Assembly (NCBI GenBank): GCA_963838095.1
Contig: CAWIPO010000008.1
Location: forward strand, 1,116,001-1,180,000
Direction: 5' to 3'
DNA: 64,000 bases
Origin: CAWCGU01 sp963838095
GTDB taxonomy: Bacteria > Actinomycetota > Thermoleophilia > Solirubrobacterales > 70-9
The position numbers and the translations under genes are program-made. Under the pieces are notes generated by a model. That model saw nothing but the letters and a program-made list of their open reading frames with translations, was not told the DNA's origin and did not search any database. This document shows, one piece after another, positions 21,240 to 28,977 of this stretch (position 1 is the stretch's first letter; the number at the start of each line of letters is the position of its first letter).

Positions 21240-22064
21240 ATGCCCACTGAAACAGCCGCCGCGCCCGAGCTGGCGACGATGAGGCTCGAGGTCGAGGACG
21301 ACGTCGGAACGCTGACGCTCGACCGCCCTGACGAGCTGAACGCGATGAGCCCGGAGATGATCGGCGAGCTGATGCTGATCGCCCCATGGCTGGCCGATCG
21401 CGCGCCGCTGCGGGCGCTGATCGTCACCGGCGCCGGGCGCGCCTTCTGCTCCGGCGGCGACGTCACCTGGTTCAGGCGCGGCCTCGAGGACGACGGCATC
21501 GACCTGCCGGCGGACGTCCGTCGCGGAGCCGACGTCCTCCACCAGGCGATCGTCGACTTCCAGCGCATCCCCTATCCCGTGATCGCGGCTGTGAACGGCC
21601 CGGCCGCCGGCGCCGGGTTCTCGCTGGCGCTCCAGTGCGACATCCGGATCGCATCCGAGGAGGCCTTCTTCGCCTGCGCCTACGGACGCATCGGAGCCTC
21701 TCCCGACGGCGGCATGACCTACTTCCTGCCCCGCGTGGTCGGGCCCGCGAAGGCCCTGGAGCTGCTGCTGAACGACCCGAATCTGGACGCGGCGTCGGCG
21801 CTTGCCGCCGGGCTCGTTTCCGAGGTGGTTCCCGCCGACGAGCTGATGGAGCGCGCGAATGAGAAGGCGCGCAAGCTCGCCGCCAAGGCGCCGCACTACA
21901 TGCGGATGTGCAAGCAGCTGATCGGCCAGAGCCTCGACAACTCGCTCGCCGACCACCTCCAGCTCGAGCGGCACGGGATCGCCGATTCGATGGCTACCGA
22001 GGACCTCGCCGCCGCCGTGCCGGCGTTCTTCGCCGGAGAAGAGGTGACCTTTCACGGCAGGTAG
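21240..22064 (+). CDS. Enoyl-CoA hydratase/isomerase family protein
   Basis: An intact 274-residue crotonase-fold protein. It shows LTLDRPDELNAMSPEMIGEL, ALIVTGAGRAFCSGGDVTWF (oxyanion-hole region) and PVIAAVNGPAAGAGFSLALQ, then GRIGASPDGGMTYFLPRVVG. In hydratases two Glu residues act at the positions here occupied by Ser/Pro-Asp-Gly-Gly (ASPDGG). The Asp suggests an isomerase-like or otherwise variant activity on acyl-CoA. Cytosolic, likely in fatty-acid breakdown. It starts 55 bp from the divergent uvrC and is followed by the cupredoxin and MaoC genes on the same strand. Confidence 0.85.
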   Translation: MPTETAAAPELATMRLEVEDDVGTLTLDRPDELNAMSPEMIGELMLIAPWLADRAPLRALIVTGAGRAFCSGGDVTWFRRGLEDDGIDLPADVRRGADVLHQAIVDFQRIPYPVIAAVNGPAAGAGFSLALQCDIRIASEEAFFACAYGRIGASPDGGMTYFLPRVVGPAKALELLLNDPNLDAASALAAGLVSEVVPADELMERANEKARKLAAKAPHYMRMCKQLIGQSLDNSLADHLQLERHGIADSMATEDLAAAVPAFFAGEEVTFHGR

Positions 22065-22098
22065 GCTGCGAGCCTCTCAAAGACAAGGAAAGGTCCAG

Positions 22099-22509
22099 AT
22101 GAAGAAGCCGATCGTGCTGCTCCTCGTTCTTGTGCCGGTTGCGCTGCAACTGGCAGCTTGCGGAGGCGACGACGAGACCACCGCGACGGCGACCACCAGC
22201 GGTGGCGGTGCCGAGACGGGCGGCGTCGAGACGATCGAGGTGGCAGCTGCCCCCGACAACACGATCGCGTTCGAGCAGAGCACGCTCGAGGCGCCCGTCG
22301 GCCTGTCCACGTTCGTCCTCAACAACCCCGCGCAGATCGTTCACGACTTCTGCGTCGAGTCCGACGAGTTCGGGCTCGGGTGCACGGATCAGATCGCCGA
22401 GGGCTCGAGCGACGTGAGCATCACGCTCGAAAAGGGCGAGTACACGTTCTACTGCTCGGTCGCGGGGCACCGCGCCGACGGCATGGAAGGGACCCTGACG
22501 GTCGAGTGA
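22099..22509 (+). CDS. Cupredoxin-like lipoprotein
   Basis: The N-terminus is a lipoprotein signal (LVLVPVALQLAAC, lipobox LAAC) followed by a Thr/Gly linker, so the protein should be anchored to the outer face of the membrane. The mature domain of about 95 residues has a blue-copper fold pattern. A His in AQIVHDFCVE, then YTFYCSVAGHRADGMEG, give the His...Cys-x-x-x-x-His-x-x-x-x-Met set of a type 1 copper site. An electron-transfer or copper-handling role is inferred. AAGGAAAGG lies a few bases upstream of the ATG. Its stop overlaps the MaoC start, so the two are coupled. Confidence 0.8.
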   Translation: MKKPIVLLLVLVPVALQLAACGGDDETTATATTSGGGAETGGVETIEVAAAPDNTIAFEQSTLEAPVGLSTFVLNNPAQIVHDFCVESDEFGLGCTDQIAEGSSDVSITLEKGEYTFYCSVAGHRADGMEGTLTVE

Positions 22510-22970
22510 CGTCCGTGGAGGCGGTCGGGATCGACGGTCTGAAGGAGCTGGTTGGTCGTGAGATCGGGCCGAGCGACTGGCGTCAGGTCACGCAGGAGAT
22601 GATCGACACGTTTGCGGAGCTCTCCGGTGACGATCAGTGGATCCACGTCGACGTCGAACGCGCCAAGAGCGAGAGCCCGTTCGGGACCACGATCGCGCAC
22701 GGCAACCTGACGCTGTCGATGATCGACGGCCTGCGCCGCGACCTGATCGCATCCTCGGGCTTCAAGCTCGGCGTCAACTACGGCTGGAACCGGGTTCGCT
22801 TCCCGGCTCCGGTTCCGGCCGGCTCCAAGGTCCGCGCGCGAGCCGAGGTGACCGAGGTCGAGGATGTCGGTGGGGGCTGGTGGCAGGTCGTGACCCGGTT
22901 CACGATCGAAGTCGAGGGCTCCGAGAAGCCCGCTTGCGTGGCCGATTCCGTAGGCCGTGCGCTGACGTGA
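22506..22970 (+). CDS. MaoC-like (R)-specific enoyl-CoA hydratase
   Basis: The GTG at 22,506 overlaps the preceding TGA (GTGA) and gives a 154-residue hot-dog-fold protein. It contains FAELSGDDQWIHVDVERAKS and SPFGTTIAHGNLTLSMIDG, the family's catalytic Asp and His motif (D-x4-H and FG..IAHG). This group, often annotated as MaoC family dehydratase, hydrates trans-2-enoyl-CoA. With the crotonase gene upstream it suggests acyl-CoA metabolism. The long open frame upstream of the GTG is only the alternate frame of the cupredoxin gene. Confidence 0.85.
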   Translation: MTSVEAVGIDGLKELVGREIGPSDWRQVTQEMIDTFAELSGDDQWIHVDVERAKSESPFGTTIAHGNLTLSMIDGLRRDLIASSGFKLGVNYGWNRVRFPAPVPAGSKVRARAEVTEVEDVGGGWWQVVTRFTIEVEGSEKPACVADSVGRALT

Positions 22971-22991
22971 AATGAGCCGGCGGACCGGTTG

Positions 22992-23834
22992 GTGAAGCTA
23001 TTGGTCTGTGGGCATGGAGGCCTGCTTGCACGCGATGTGATCCTGGCTGCGGCGGAGGCGGGCATCGATGCCGTCGGGCTCGGCCGCAAGGACCTGGACG
23101 TCACCGAGCCCGGCTCGGTGGAGCGCGGATTCGAGCGCGAGCGCCCCGACGTCGTCATCAACTGCGCGGCTTGGGCTGACGTCGAGGGCGCGGAGGATGC
23201 CGAGGCGGCCGCGATGGCCGCGAACGCCGCCGGCGCCGGCAACGTCGCGGCCGCTGCCGCATCCGTCGGCGCCTCGGTCGTGTACCCGTCGACGGACTAC
23301 GTCTTCGACGGAGCGAAGCGCGAGCCCTACGTCGAGTCCGACGAGCCACGCCCGCTGTCGGCCTATGGGCGCACCAAGCTCGCGGGCGAGCACGAAACGG
23401 CGGCCGCGAACGATCGTCATTTCATCGTTCGCTCCTCGTGGCTGTACGGGCTGGGGGGCCGCAACTTCGTCGAGGTGGTGCTCGGGCGCGCAGCCGAGCG
23501 CGCGCCGATGCGGGTGGTCGACGATCAGGTCGGCAGCCCCACGTACGCGGCGCACCTCGCGCGGGCGATCATCGACCTGGCCTCCACCTCGACCTACGGG
23601 ATCCACCACATCGCCGGTGGCGGGATGTGGTCGTGGTACGAATTCGCGGTCGAGATCGTCCGTCGCGCGGGCGTCGAGCTCGAGATCAGCCCCTGCACGA
23701 GCGAGGAGTTCCCGACCAAGGCCACGCGTCCGAGCTTCTCGGCGCTCGCGAGCGAGAGGGCGGAGACGCCGCGGCTTCCCGCCATAGAAGTGGGGCTCGA
23801 GGCCTACCTCGCCGAACGCGAAGCGGAGCGATGA
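22992..23834 (+). CDS. rmlD: dTDP-4-dehydrorhamnose reductase (intact copy)
   Basis: A complete 280-residue SDR. It has GHGGLLARDVI as a slightly unusual N-terminal dinucleotide loop, DVVINCAAWADVEGAEDAEA, VVYPSTDYVFDGAKREPYVE, and YGRTKLAGEHE (Y-x3-K active site). FIVRSSWLYGLGGRNFVEVV and MRVVDDQVGSPTYAAHLARA follow. It reduces dTDP-4-dehydro-rhamnose, the last step to dTDP-L-rhamnose. The start is the GTG at 22,992; a TTG three bases before is possible. No rmlA, rmlB or rmlC is in the window. The damaged homologue at 2,839-3,600 would be the copy belonging to the glycan locus. Confidence 0.88.
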   Translation: MKLLVCGHGGLLARDVILAAAEAGIDAVGLGRKDLDVTEPGSVERGFERERPDVVINCAAWADVEGAEDAEAAAMAANAAGAGNVAAAAASVGASVVYPSTDYVFDGAKREPYVESDEPRPLSAYGRTKLAGEHETAAANDRHFIVRSSWLYGLGGRNFVEVVLGRAAERAPMRVVDDQVGSPTYAAHLARAIIDLASTSTYGIHHIAGGGMWSWYEFAVEIVRRAGVELEISPCTSEEFPTKATRPSFSALASERAETPRLPAIEVGLEAYLAEREAER

Positions 23835-23847
23835 TTCATTCAGCGGC

Positions 23848-24849
23848 TTAGGTTGTTGGTCGCGCTTCGGGATGGGAGCGGTACCACTCGATCGTCCGCC
23901 GCAAGCCCTCCTCGAGGTCCACCTCGGCGCCCCAGCCGACCAGCTCCCTGATCTTCGTCGGGTCCACCCACTGGCGATCGATCTCTCCCTCGGGGTTTCC
24001 CTCGCCGCGGATGTCCGGCTCGACTCCCGTTCCCGAGAGGCGCGCGATCAGCTCGACGACATCACGGACGGCGTGGGGCTCGCCGCCGCCGGCGTTGAAC
24101 GCCTCGCCCCTGACCTGATCGCGGTCGAGGTTGTCGGCGAGCGTCAGGTACGCGCTGACGGCGTCGTCTACATAGAGGAAGTCCCGCTCCGGGGAGCCGT
24201 CGGAGCGCAGCACCGGTGGCCTGCCGTCGACTGCCGCGATCACCGCCTCGGGAATCAGGCGAGAGAAGTTGAGGTCGCCGCCGCCGTAGATGTTCGCGAA
24301 ACGGGTCACGGCCACCGGGAGGCCGTACGAGTGCCAGTAGCTGCGCGCGATCAGGTCGGCCGCCGCCTTCGATGCCTCATACGGAGCGGTCGGCGCGAGC
24401 GCGAAGTCCTCGCGGTAGGGCAGCTCGGCGTGGGCGCCGTATGCCTTGTCGGAGGAGGCGACGACCACCCGCTCCACCCCCTGCTCACGGCACTCCTGGA
24501 GCACCGTCCAGGTTCCGCGCACGTTCGATTCGAAACCGCGCACGGGCGAGACCTGCACGGCTCCGACGATGGTTTCCGCGGCGAGGTGGAAGACGGCGCC
24601 GATCCCCTCGTCGCGAAGCGTTGTGCGGATCAGATCGGCATCGCAGAGATCGCCGTGCACCTCGGCGACGTCGCCGCCAACGCCCAGCAGGTCGAGGGTC
24701 GATGGCCGGGGGCCGGATTCACCGGCGCCGTGCGGCGGCCCGGGGGCGCGATCGAAGCAGACCACGCGCGAGCCGCGCGCGAGCAGGCCGGCGCAGAGGT
24801 GCGCACCGACGAACCCGCGCCCCCCGGTGACGAGCGCGGCTTCAGCCAC
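23848..24849 (-). CDS. CDP-glucose 4,6-dehydratase-like SDR
   Basis: The likely start is the GTG at 24,849, overlapping the upstream cytidylyltransferase by 8 bases; a GTG at 24,861 is possible. The Rossmann loop is VTGGRGFVGAHLCAGLL. VVVASSDKAYGAHAELPYRE and PTAPYEASKAAADLIARSY give the Ser/Asp-Lys and Tyr-x3-Lys catalytic set, and RFANIYGGGDLNFSRLIPEA matches the RfbG-type GGGD...RLIPD motif. Such enzymes convert CDP-glucose to CDP-4-dehydro-6-deoxyglucose. The cytidylyltransferase next to it strengthens this. A GDP/UDP-sugar dehydratase is the alternative. About 333 residues. Confidence 0.78.
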   Translation of the reverse strand: MAEAALVTGGRGFVGAHLCAGLLARGSRVVCFDRAPGPPHGAGESGPRPSTLDLLGVGGDVAEVHGDLCDADLIRTTLRDEGIGAVFHLAAETIVGAVQVSPVRGFESNVRGTWTVLQECREQGVERVVVASSDKAYGAHAELPYREDFALAPTAPYEASKAAADLIARSYWHSYGLPVAVTRFANIYGGGDLNFSRLIPEAVIAAVDGRPPVLRSDGSPERDFLYVDDAVSAYLTLADNLDRDQVRGEAFNAGGGEPHAVRDVVELIARLSGTGVEPDIRGEGNPEGEIDRQWVDPTKIRELVGWGAEVDLEEGLRRTIEWYRSHPEARPTT

Positions 24850-25624
24850 GTGCGCCGCCACCGCCGGCGGCGATGGCGGGATCGGCCGAGTCCTCGGACA
24901 TCTGGGTCTCCCACACGACCCAGGGCGCATCGCCGCTCGCGCAGAGATCATTGAGGGTGACGGCGTCCTTGTAGGTGTCCATGCAGTCCCAGAATCCTTC
25001 GTGGCGATACGCGTGAAGCTGGCCGTCGGCGGCCAGGCGCCGGAGAGGATCCTGCTCGAGCACGCTCTCCTCGGTGAGGTAGTCGAGCATCTCGGGCTCG
25101 AAGCAGAAGAAGCCTCCGTTCACCCAGTGATCCATGCGCGGCTTCTCCTCGAAGCCCGTGACCAGCCCGTCCCCGTCGAGCTCAGCGACCCCGAACTGGC
25201 TCAGCGGCCGGACGACGGTCATTGTCGCCGCGAGCCCGTGGCGGCGGTGGGAGCTGATCAGCGCCGCGAGGTCGATATCGGCGACGCCATCGGAGTAGGT
25301 GGCGCAGAACGTGCCGTCGCCCAAGCGGTCCGAAACGAGCTTGACCCGGCCGCCGGTGGGCGTGTCGGCACCGGTCTGCACACACTCGATCTCGATCTCC
25401 TCCGGCCACGGATCCGAGGCGACGAAGTCCTCGATCTGCTCTCCGTAGTGGCCGGTGGCGAGCACGAAGCGGCGCAGGCCCTGCGTGGCGTAGATCCGAA
25501 CGACGTGCCAGAGGATCGGCTGCCCGCCGATCTCCACCAGCGCCTTCGGAATCGAGCGCGTGCGCTCCTGCAGGCGCGTTCCGCGCCCGCCGCAGAGAAT
25601 GACCACCTTGTCGACTGAATCCAT
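24842..25624 (-). CDS. rfbF: Glucose-1-phosphate cytidylyltransferase-like nucleotidyltransferase
   Basis: Intact, 260 residues. The nucleotidyltransferase signature is VVILCGGRGTRLQERTRSIP followed by KALVEIGGQPILWHVVRIYA. Later come FCATYSDGVADIDLAALISS and FEEKPRMDHWVNGGFFCFEP, the latter typical of RfbF, and FWDCMDTYKDAVTLNDL near the end. It makes CDP-glucose from CTP and glucose 1-phosphate, feeding the 4,6-dehydratase encoded directly downstream with overlap. Further CDP-sugar genes (rfbH, epimerase) are absent, so the final sugar is unknown. The promoter would lie in the 150-bp divergent gap with the DUF4333 gene. Confidence 0.82.
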   Translation of the reverse strand: MDSVDKVVILCGGRGTRLQERTRSIPKALVEIGGQPILWHVVRIYATQGLRRFVLATGHYGEQIEDFVASDPWPEEIEIECVQTGADTPTGGRVKLVSDRLGDGTFCATYSDGVADIDLAALISSHRRHGLAATMTVVRPLSQFGVAELDGDGLVTGFEEKPRMDHWVNGGFFCFEPEMLDYLTEESVLEQDPLRRLAADGQLHAYRHEGFWDCMDTYKDAVTLNDLCASGDAPWVVWETQMSEDSADPAIAAGGGGARG

Positions 25625-25776
25625 TGCTCTCAGGGATAGCAGGGGCTACGGCGGGCTGCCCGCGTTGTCCTCATTTCCGTGCCCCGGCAGGCAGGCAGCC
25701 TACTGACTGAGATACCCGCGCACGTGGCTCAACCTGCGTGATCGAGAACGGCGAAAGCGGGGTAGTATCCCCGGCG

Positions 25777-26097
25777 ATGCGCTCGCTCGTACCGATTGTG
25801 TTCTTGTGCGCCGGCGCGCTTGCTCTCACCGGCTGCGGTGGGATCGACGTCTCCAAGGTCGAGGCCGACATCGACAGCGGGATCGAGCAGCAGACCAACC
25901 AGCCGGTGGATTCTGTCGACTGCCCGGACGACGTCGAGAACGAGACCGGAACCACCTTCGAGTGCACCGCTGTCGTGCAAACCGGAGCGGATGAAGATCC
26001 CCCCTCGGACTTCACCGAGACGCTCCCGGTCGAGGCGGAGGTAACCGACGCGGACGGGGGCGAAGTCTCGTGGCAGCTGATCGATCCTGACGAATAG
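25777..26097 (+). CDS. DUF4333 lipoprotein
   Basis: From the ATG at 25,777 the protein has a short lipoprotein signal (FLCAGALALTGCGG, lipobox LTGC), then about 80 residues with the two conserved cysteines of DUF4333 (VDCPDDVENETGTTFECTAV). The family is widespread in Actinobacteria and anchored on the outer leaflet; its function is unknown. The frame from 25,738 adds 13 residues ahead of the signal and is rejected. It converges with the peptidase-transglycosylase fusion 8 bp away. Confidence 0.8.
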   Translation: MRSLVPIVFLCAGALALTGCGGIDVSKVEADIDSGIEQQTNQPVDSVDCPDDVENETGTTFECTAVVQTGADEDPPSDFTETLPVEAEVTDADGGEVSWQLIDPDE

Positions 26098-26105
26098 GCA
26101 GAAAC

Positions 26106-28154
26106 TCACTCCACCAGCCTCACCTCCAGCGGCGGCACCATCAGCTCCCCGGCTCCGTCCAGGAGGCTGAGGATGCGCGCGACGTAGGCCTGGGTTTCGG
26201 GATAGGGCGGCACGCAGCTGCATGGCGCGACCGCGCCGGGGCCGGCGTTGTAGGCGGCGAGGGCCAGCGGCACCGAGCCGAACTGCTGCATCAGGTCGGA
26301 CATCAGGTGGGCCTGGGCATCGATCGCCGCCGCGGCGTCGAAGGGATCGGAGAGCCCGTACATGGCCGCGGTTCCAGGCATGAACTGGGCAATGCCCTGG
26401 GCCCCGACCGGGGAGACCGCGTTGGGATTGAAGTTCGACTCGGCCATCAACTGCGCCGCGATCACTGCGGCGGAGACGTTCCAGCGCGAAGCCGAAGCGA
26501 TGATCGGCGCTCGAAACTCAGCGGGCACGAACGCGGGAAGTCCGGCGGAGCCGGCGGCGCGCCCGTCCGTCCCGGAGCCCATCCCGATCGCGTCTCCTTC
26601 CACCGAGCACGGCGCCGGCCCGCCTTCGAACCCGAAATGCCACGGTTCCCACGAGTAGCGGCGAACGAACTGGAAGCGCGGGGCGTTCGCTGCCAACCAC
26701 CCGTACGCAGAGGGCGGGCCGAGGTCGAGCTCGGTCGCGCAGCGGTGCAGCGATTCGCCGGGCGGGGCGACCCAGGTGGGATCAGGGTTGGCCGCGAACA
26801 GCACCGCCTGCTCGGCATCGGAGCGGAAGCCCGACGTGACGATGAGCGACACCCCGTCCTCCGCGGCAACCGCCGCCATCGCGTCGAAGGCCGCGCCGAC
26901 GTCGGGACGCATCGGCTTGCCCTGCCGGTAGACGAGCGGCCCGGAATAGCCGCCGCCGGTTGCCATCGTCGGCGCGCCTGTGAACCCCGGCGGTGCCACG
27001 GCCTCGGCCTCGGCGCTGACTTCGATCTCGATCGGATCCAGGGGACGGACGCTGCGTCCGCGGTCGCGGCCGCCTCCGGCGAACTGCGTCACGGAGCTCG
27101 TGTCGAGCTCGGAGCTGATCTCAGCCCGCGCTCTCAACGGAGCGAAGCTGTCCTCCTCCGGAAAGCTGACGGCGAGCCGCTCACGGTCGACGCCGTTTCG
27201 CTCCGCCGCCTGGATCGCGGCCTCCTCTGCGAGGCGCAGGTACTCGGAGCGGGAGATGTGAGCGGGGTTGGGGGCGCCGCTCGGCAGCTCCACCGGAGCC
27301 AGCAGCCCGTCGATGTTGTCGCGCATCGAGCGCGCGGCCGATACCGCGGCCAGGTCGGCGGCCTTCTGCAGCTTCGCCTTGCCGCTCACGGCTCCCCCGA
27401 TCGCCGCGAGCAGCAGGGCTGAGACGATCAGCAACGCCGCCGACCCGAGCACCGCGGGAAGGGACTGTCCACGCTGCCCGGCAAGGGCCGGCACGAGGCC
27501 ACGTAGCCAGCGCGCCGCCCTGCCCGAAGCCGCTCCGCCTGGATCGAGCCCGGCGAGCGCCCTACGGGTGGCCACCCGGCCCATCGGCTTCGGCGCGATG
27601 CGGACGGCCAGATCGCGCTCGCGAAGCTCGCTCACCGCCAGCGCCGCCAGCGAGCGCTCGCGCGGCAGGTCGGCGCGAACCAGTCCGGCGCTCGCGCCGA
27701 GGGCTCCTTCCTCGACCGCCGCCCGCCATGCGATCGGCGGCAGATAGGCGACGGTCAGGGCCGCTGCGGGTGGCTGGTCGAGCGCCTGCTGCAGGAACTC
27801 CAGCTCGGCATCCGGGTCGCAGTCCGCATCGGCTCCCGCTTCGGGCGCGAGGCTGAGCCAGCAGAGGCGACCCCTGGCGGCGGCTCGCGCCCGCGAGGTG
27901 AGCTTGCCGCCAGATCCGCCGAGTCGATCGTTGAGGCCCTGCTCGAGCACGCGGGCGGTCTGCGAGGCGAGCAACGTCGGCCCGCGCCCCCCGGCCGGCG
28001 TACCGACTTCAACGAGCAGAGCCCCGCGAGCGGGCTCGGCGTCCGCAGCGGCGATGGCAAGCGAGGCCGCGGCGGCGATGCCACCGCGGGCGCCACGGGT
28101 GGATGTGGCGAGTACGAGCCGGGTCGGAGCCAGGTCCTCGGTGCTCGCGTGCAT
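26106..28154 (-). CDS. TadG-like anchor fused to VanY-type peptidase and SLT lytic transglycosylase
   Basis: A 682-residue multidomain protein. The ATG at 28,154 shares one base with the stop of the TadE gene (TGATG) after GGAGGAG. Residues 1-205 resemble a ParA/CpaE-type ATPase with a degenerate P-loop (ATSTRGARGGIAAAA in place of GKT). Residues about 225-280 are TadG-like: GQSLPAVLGSAALLIVSALL as transmembrane helix, then KAADLAAVSAARSMRD. Residues 402-512 form a VanY-like D,D-carboxypeptidase (SGFRSDAEQ; zinc ligands His in ESLHRC, Asp in ATELD, His in EPWHFGF). Residues 552-667 form an SLT lysozyme-fold domain (catalytic Glu in LMAESNFNP; GAQGIAQFMPGTA; AYNAGPGAV). It should cut both the peptide stem and the glycan of peptidoglycan outside the membrane. 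Confidence 0.82.
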   Translation of the reverse strand: MHASTEDLAPTRLVLATSTRGARGGIAAAASLAIAAADAEPARGALLVEVGTPAGGRGPTLLASQTARVLEQGLNDRLGGSGGKLTSRARAAARGRLCWLSLAPEAGADADCDPDAELEFLQQALDQPPAAALTVAYLPPIAWRAAVEEGALGASAGLVRADLPRERSLAALAVSELRERDLAVRIAPKPMGRVATRRALAGLDPGGAASGRAARWLRGLVPALAGQRGQSLPAVLGSAALLIVSALLLAAIGGAVSGKAKLQKAADLAAVSAARSMRDNIDGLLAPVELPSGAPNPAHISRSEYLRLAEEAAIQAAERNGVDRERLAVSFPEEDSFAPLRARAEISSELDTSSVTQFAGGGRDRGRSVRPLDPIEIEVSAEAEAVAPPGFTGAPTMATGGGYSGPLVYRQGKPMRPDVGAAFDAMAAVAAEDGVSLIVTSGFRSDAEQAVLFAANPDPTWVAPPGESLHRCATELDLGPPSAYGWLAANAPRFQFVRRYSWEPWHFGFEGGPAPCSVEGDAIGMGSGTDGRAAGSAGLPAFVPAEFRAPIIASASRWNVSAAVIAAQLMAESNFNPNAVSPVGAQGIAQFMPGTAAMYGLSDPFDAAAAIDAQAHLMSDLMQQFGSVPLALAAYNAGPGAVAPCSCVPPYPETQAYVARILSLLDGAGELMVPPLEVRLVE

Positions 28155-28501
28155 CACTCCTCCGGTGGGTTCGCCCACGCCGATGAGGAGACCGAGAGGT
28201 GGCGACCGAGTCCCGGGACGATCGCCGGCGGCTCAACCGTGACGCGCACGTTGCCGCGCTCGACCTCCGAGTGCACCCGGCCCGTCGCCCAGCCCGGCAG
28301 CGCGTCCTCGATCGCCGCCTCCGGCTCGCCCCCGGCGGCGATCGCAAGCGCGCCCGCCTCGGCGGCGCCGTCCACCAGAGTCGCTGCATAGCCGGCGGTG
28401 AGAAGCTGCAGAGCGATCGCCGCGGAGAGCAGCAGCAGCGGGATCCCGGCGACGAGCTCGAGTGACGCCTGGCCGCGGTCAGGTGGTGAGCACTCAACCA
28501 C
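28154..28501 (-). CDS. TadE-like pseudopilin
   Basis: Start GTG at 28,501, overlapping the stop of the upstream TadE gene. The protein of about 115 residues has the TadE signature GQASLELVAGIPLLLLSAAI: a Gly-Gln-Ala-Ser-x-Glu motif entering one transmembrane helix with the conserved Glu at position five of the mature pilin. A small extracellular domain rich in Ala and Val follows. TadE/F are minor pilins of Tad (Flp) systems, processed by a prepilin peptidase. No TadA, TadB/C or peptidase gene is visible in this window. Its stop overlaps the fusion gene's start. Confidence 0.75.
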   Translation of the reverse strand: MVECSPPDRGQASLELVAGIPLLLLSAAIALQLLTAGYAATLVDGAAEAGALAIAAGGEPEAAIEDALPGWATGRVHSEVERGNVRVTVEPPAIVPGLGRHLSVSSSAWANPPEE

Positions 28502-28874
28502 CGTCGTCCTCCGCGGCTGGATCGAGCGACGCGCTCGCCGAAAGCGAAATCGACGGCACACCGGGCAGCAGGGCCGGCGCCTTCACCCGAACTTCGACCC
28601 CGTTGTTGTCGTCGATCTCGGCGCCCTTCGCGAGATGCTCGGGAAGCGAAGCAAGCGCGGCCTCCTCGGCGTCGCCGCCGACGTGCGCGACGCGGGCGGC
28701 GGCTCGGGCTGCATTGGCCGCCGACCAGGCCGCGTGCCCGGCGATCGCCGCCTGCGCTAGCGCCAGCACGACCACGAGCAGCAGCGGGATCACCGCGACG
28801 AGCTCGGCGGCGCTCTGGCCGGATTCCCATCTCAGCCCTCCTCGACGCTTGGTCGCACCCCGTTGCCAGCCCAT
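28494..28874 (-). CDS. TadE-like pseudopilin
   Basis: A 126-residue protein with a basic N-terminus (WQRGATKRRGGLRWE), then SGQSAAELVAVIPLLLVVVL, the Gly/Glu pilin motif and membrane helix, then a short soluble domain (VRVKAPALLPGVPSISLSAS). It is first in a tightly overlapping three-gene unit with the second TadE gene and the VanY-SLT fusion, so the three probably act together at the cell surface. The N-terminal basic stretch fits a cytoplasmic leader removed by a prepilin peptidase. Confidence 0.75.
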   Translation of the reverse strand: MGWQRGATKRRGGLRWESGQSAAELVAVIPLLLVVVLALAQAAIAGHAAWSAANAARAAARVAHVGGDAEEAALASLPEHLAKGAEIDDNNGVEVRVKAPALLPGVPSISLSASASLDPAAEDDGG

Positions 28875-28948
28875 GGGGCGACGCTAGGTCGCGCCGATTC
28901 ACGCGTGGCGCGCAGAATGTGCCGAGTTCAGCGCAAAGCGGTGTCGAG

Positions 28949-28965
28949 GGTCCGCAGCGCGGACC
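28949..28965. repeat. Perfect hairpin GGTCCGC-AGC-GCGGACC
   Basis: A seven-base-pair stem with a three-base loop lies in the 103-bp gap between the membrane-protein gene that ends at 28,978 and the TadE gene at 28,874 (both minus strand). It could end the upstream wecB-PiT transcript, but no T-run follows it, so terminator function is uncertain. Confidence 0.4.
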
Positions 28966-28977
28966 GGCAGCTAGCCC

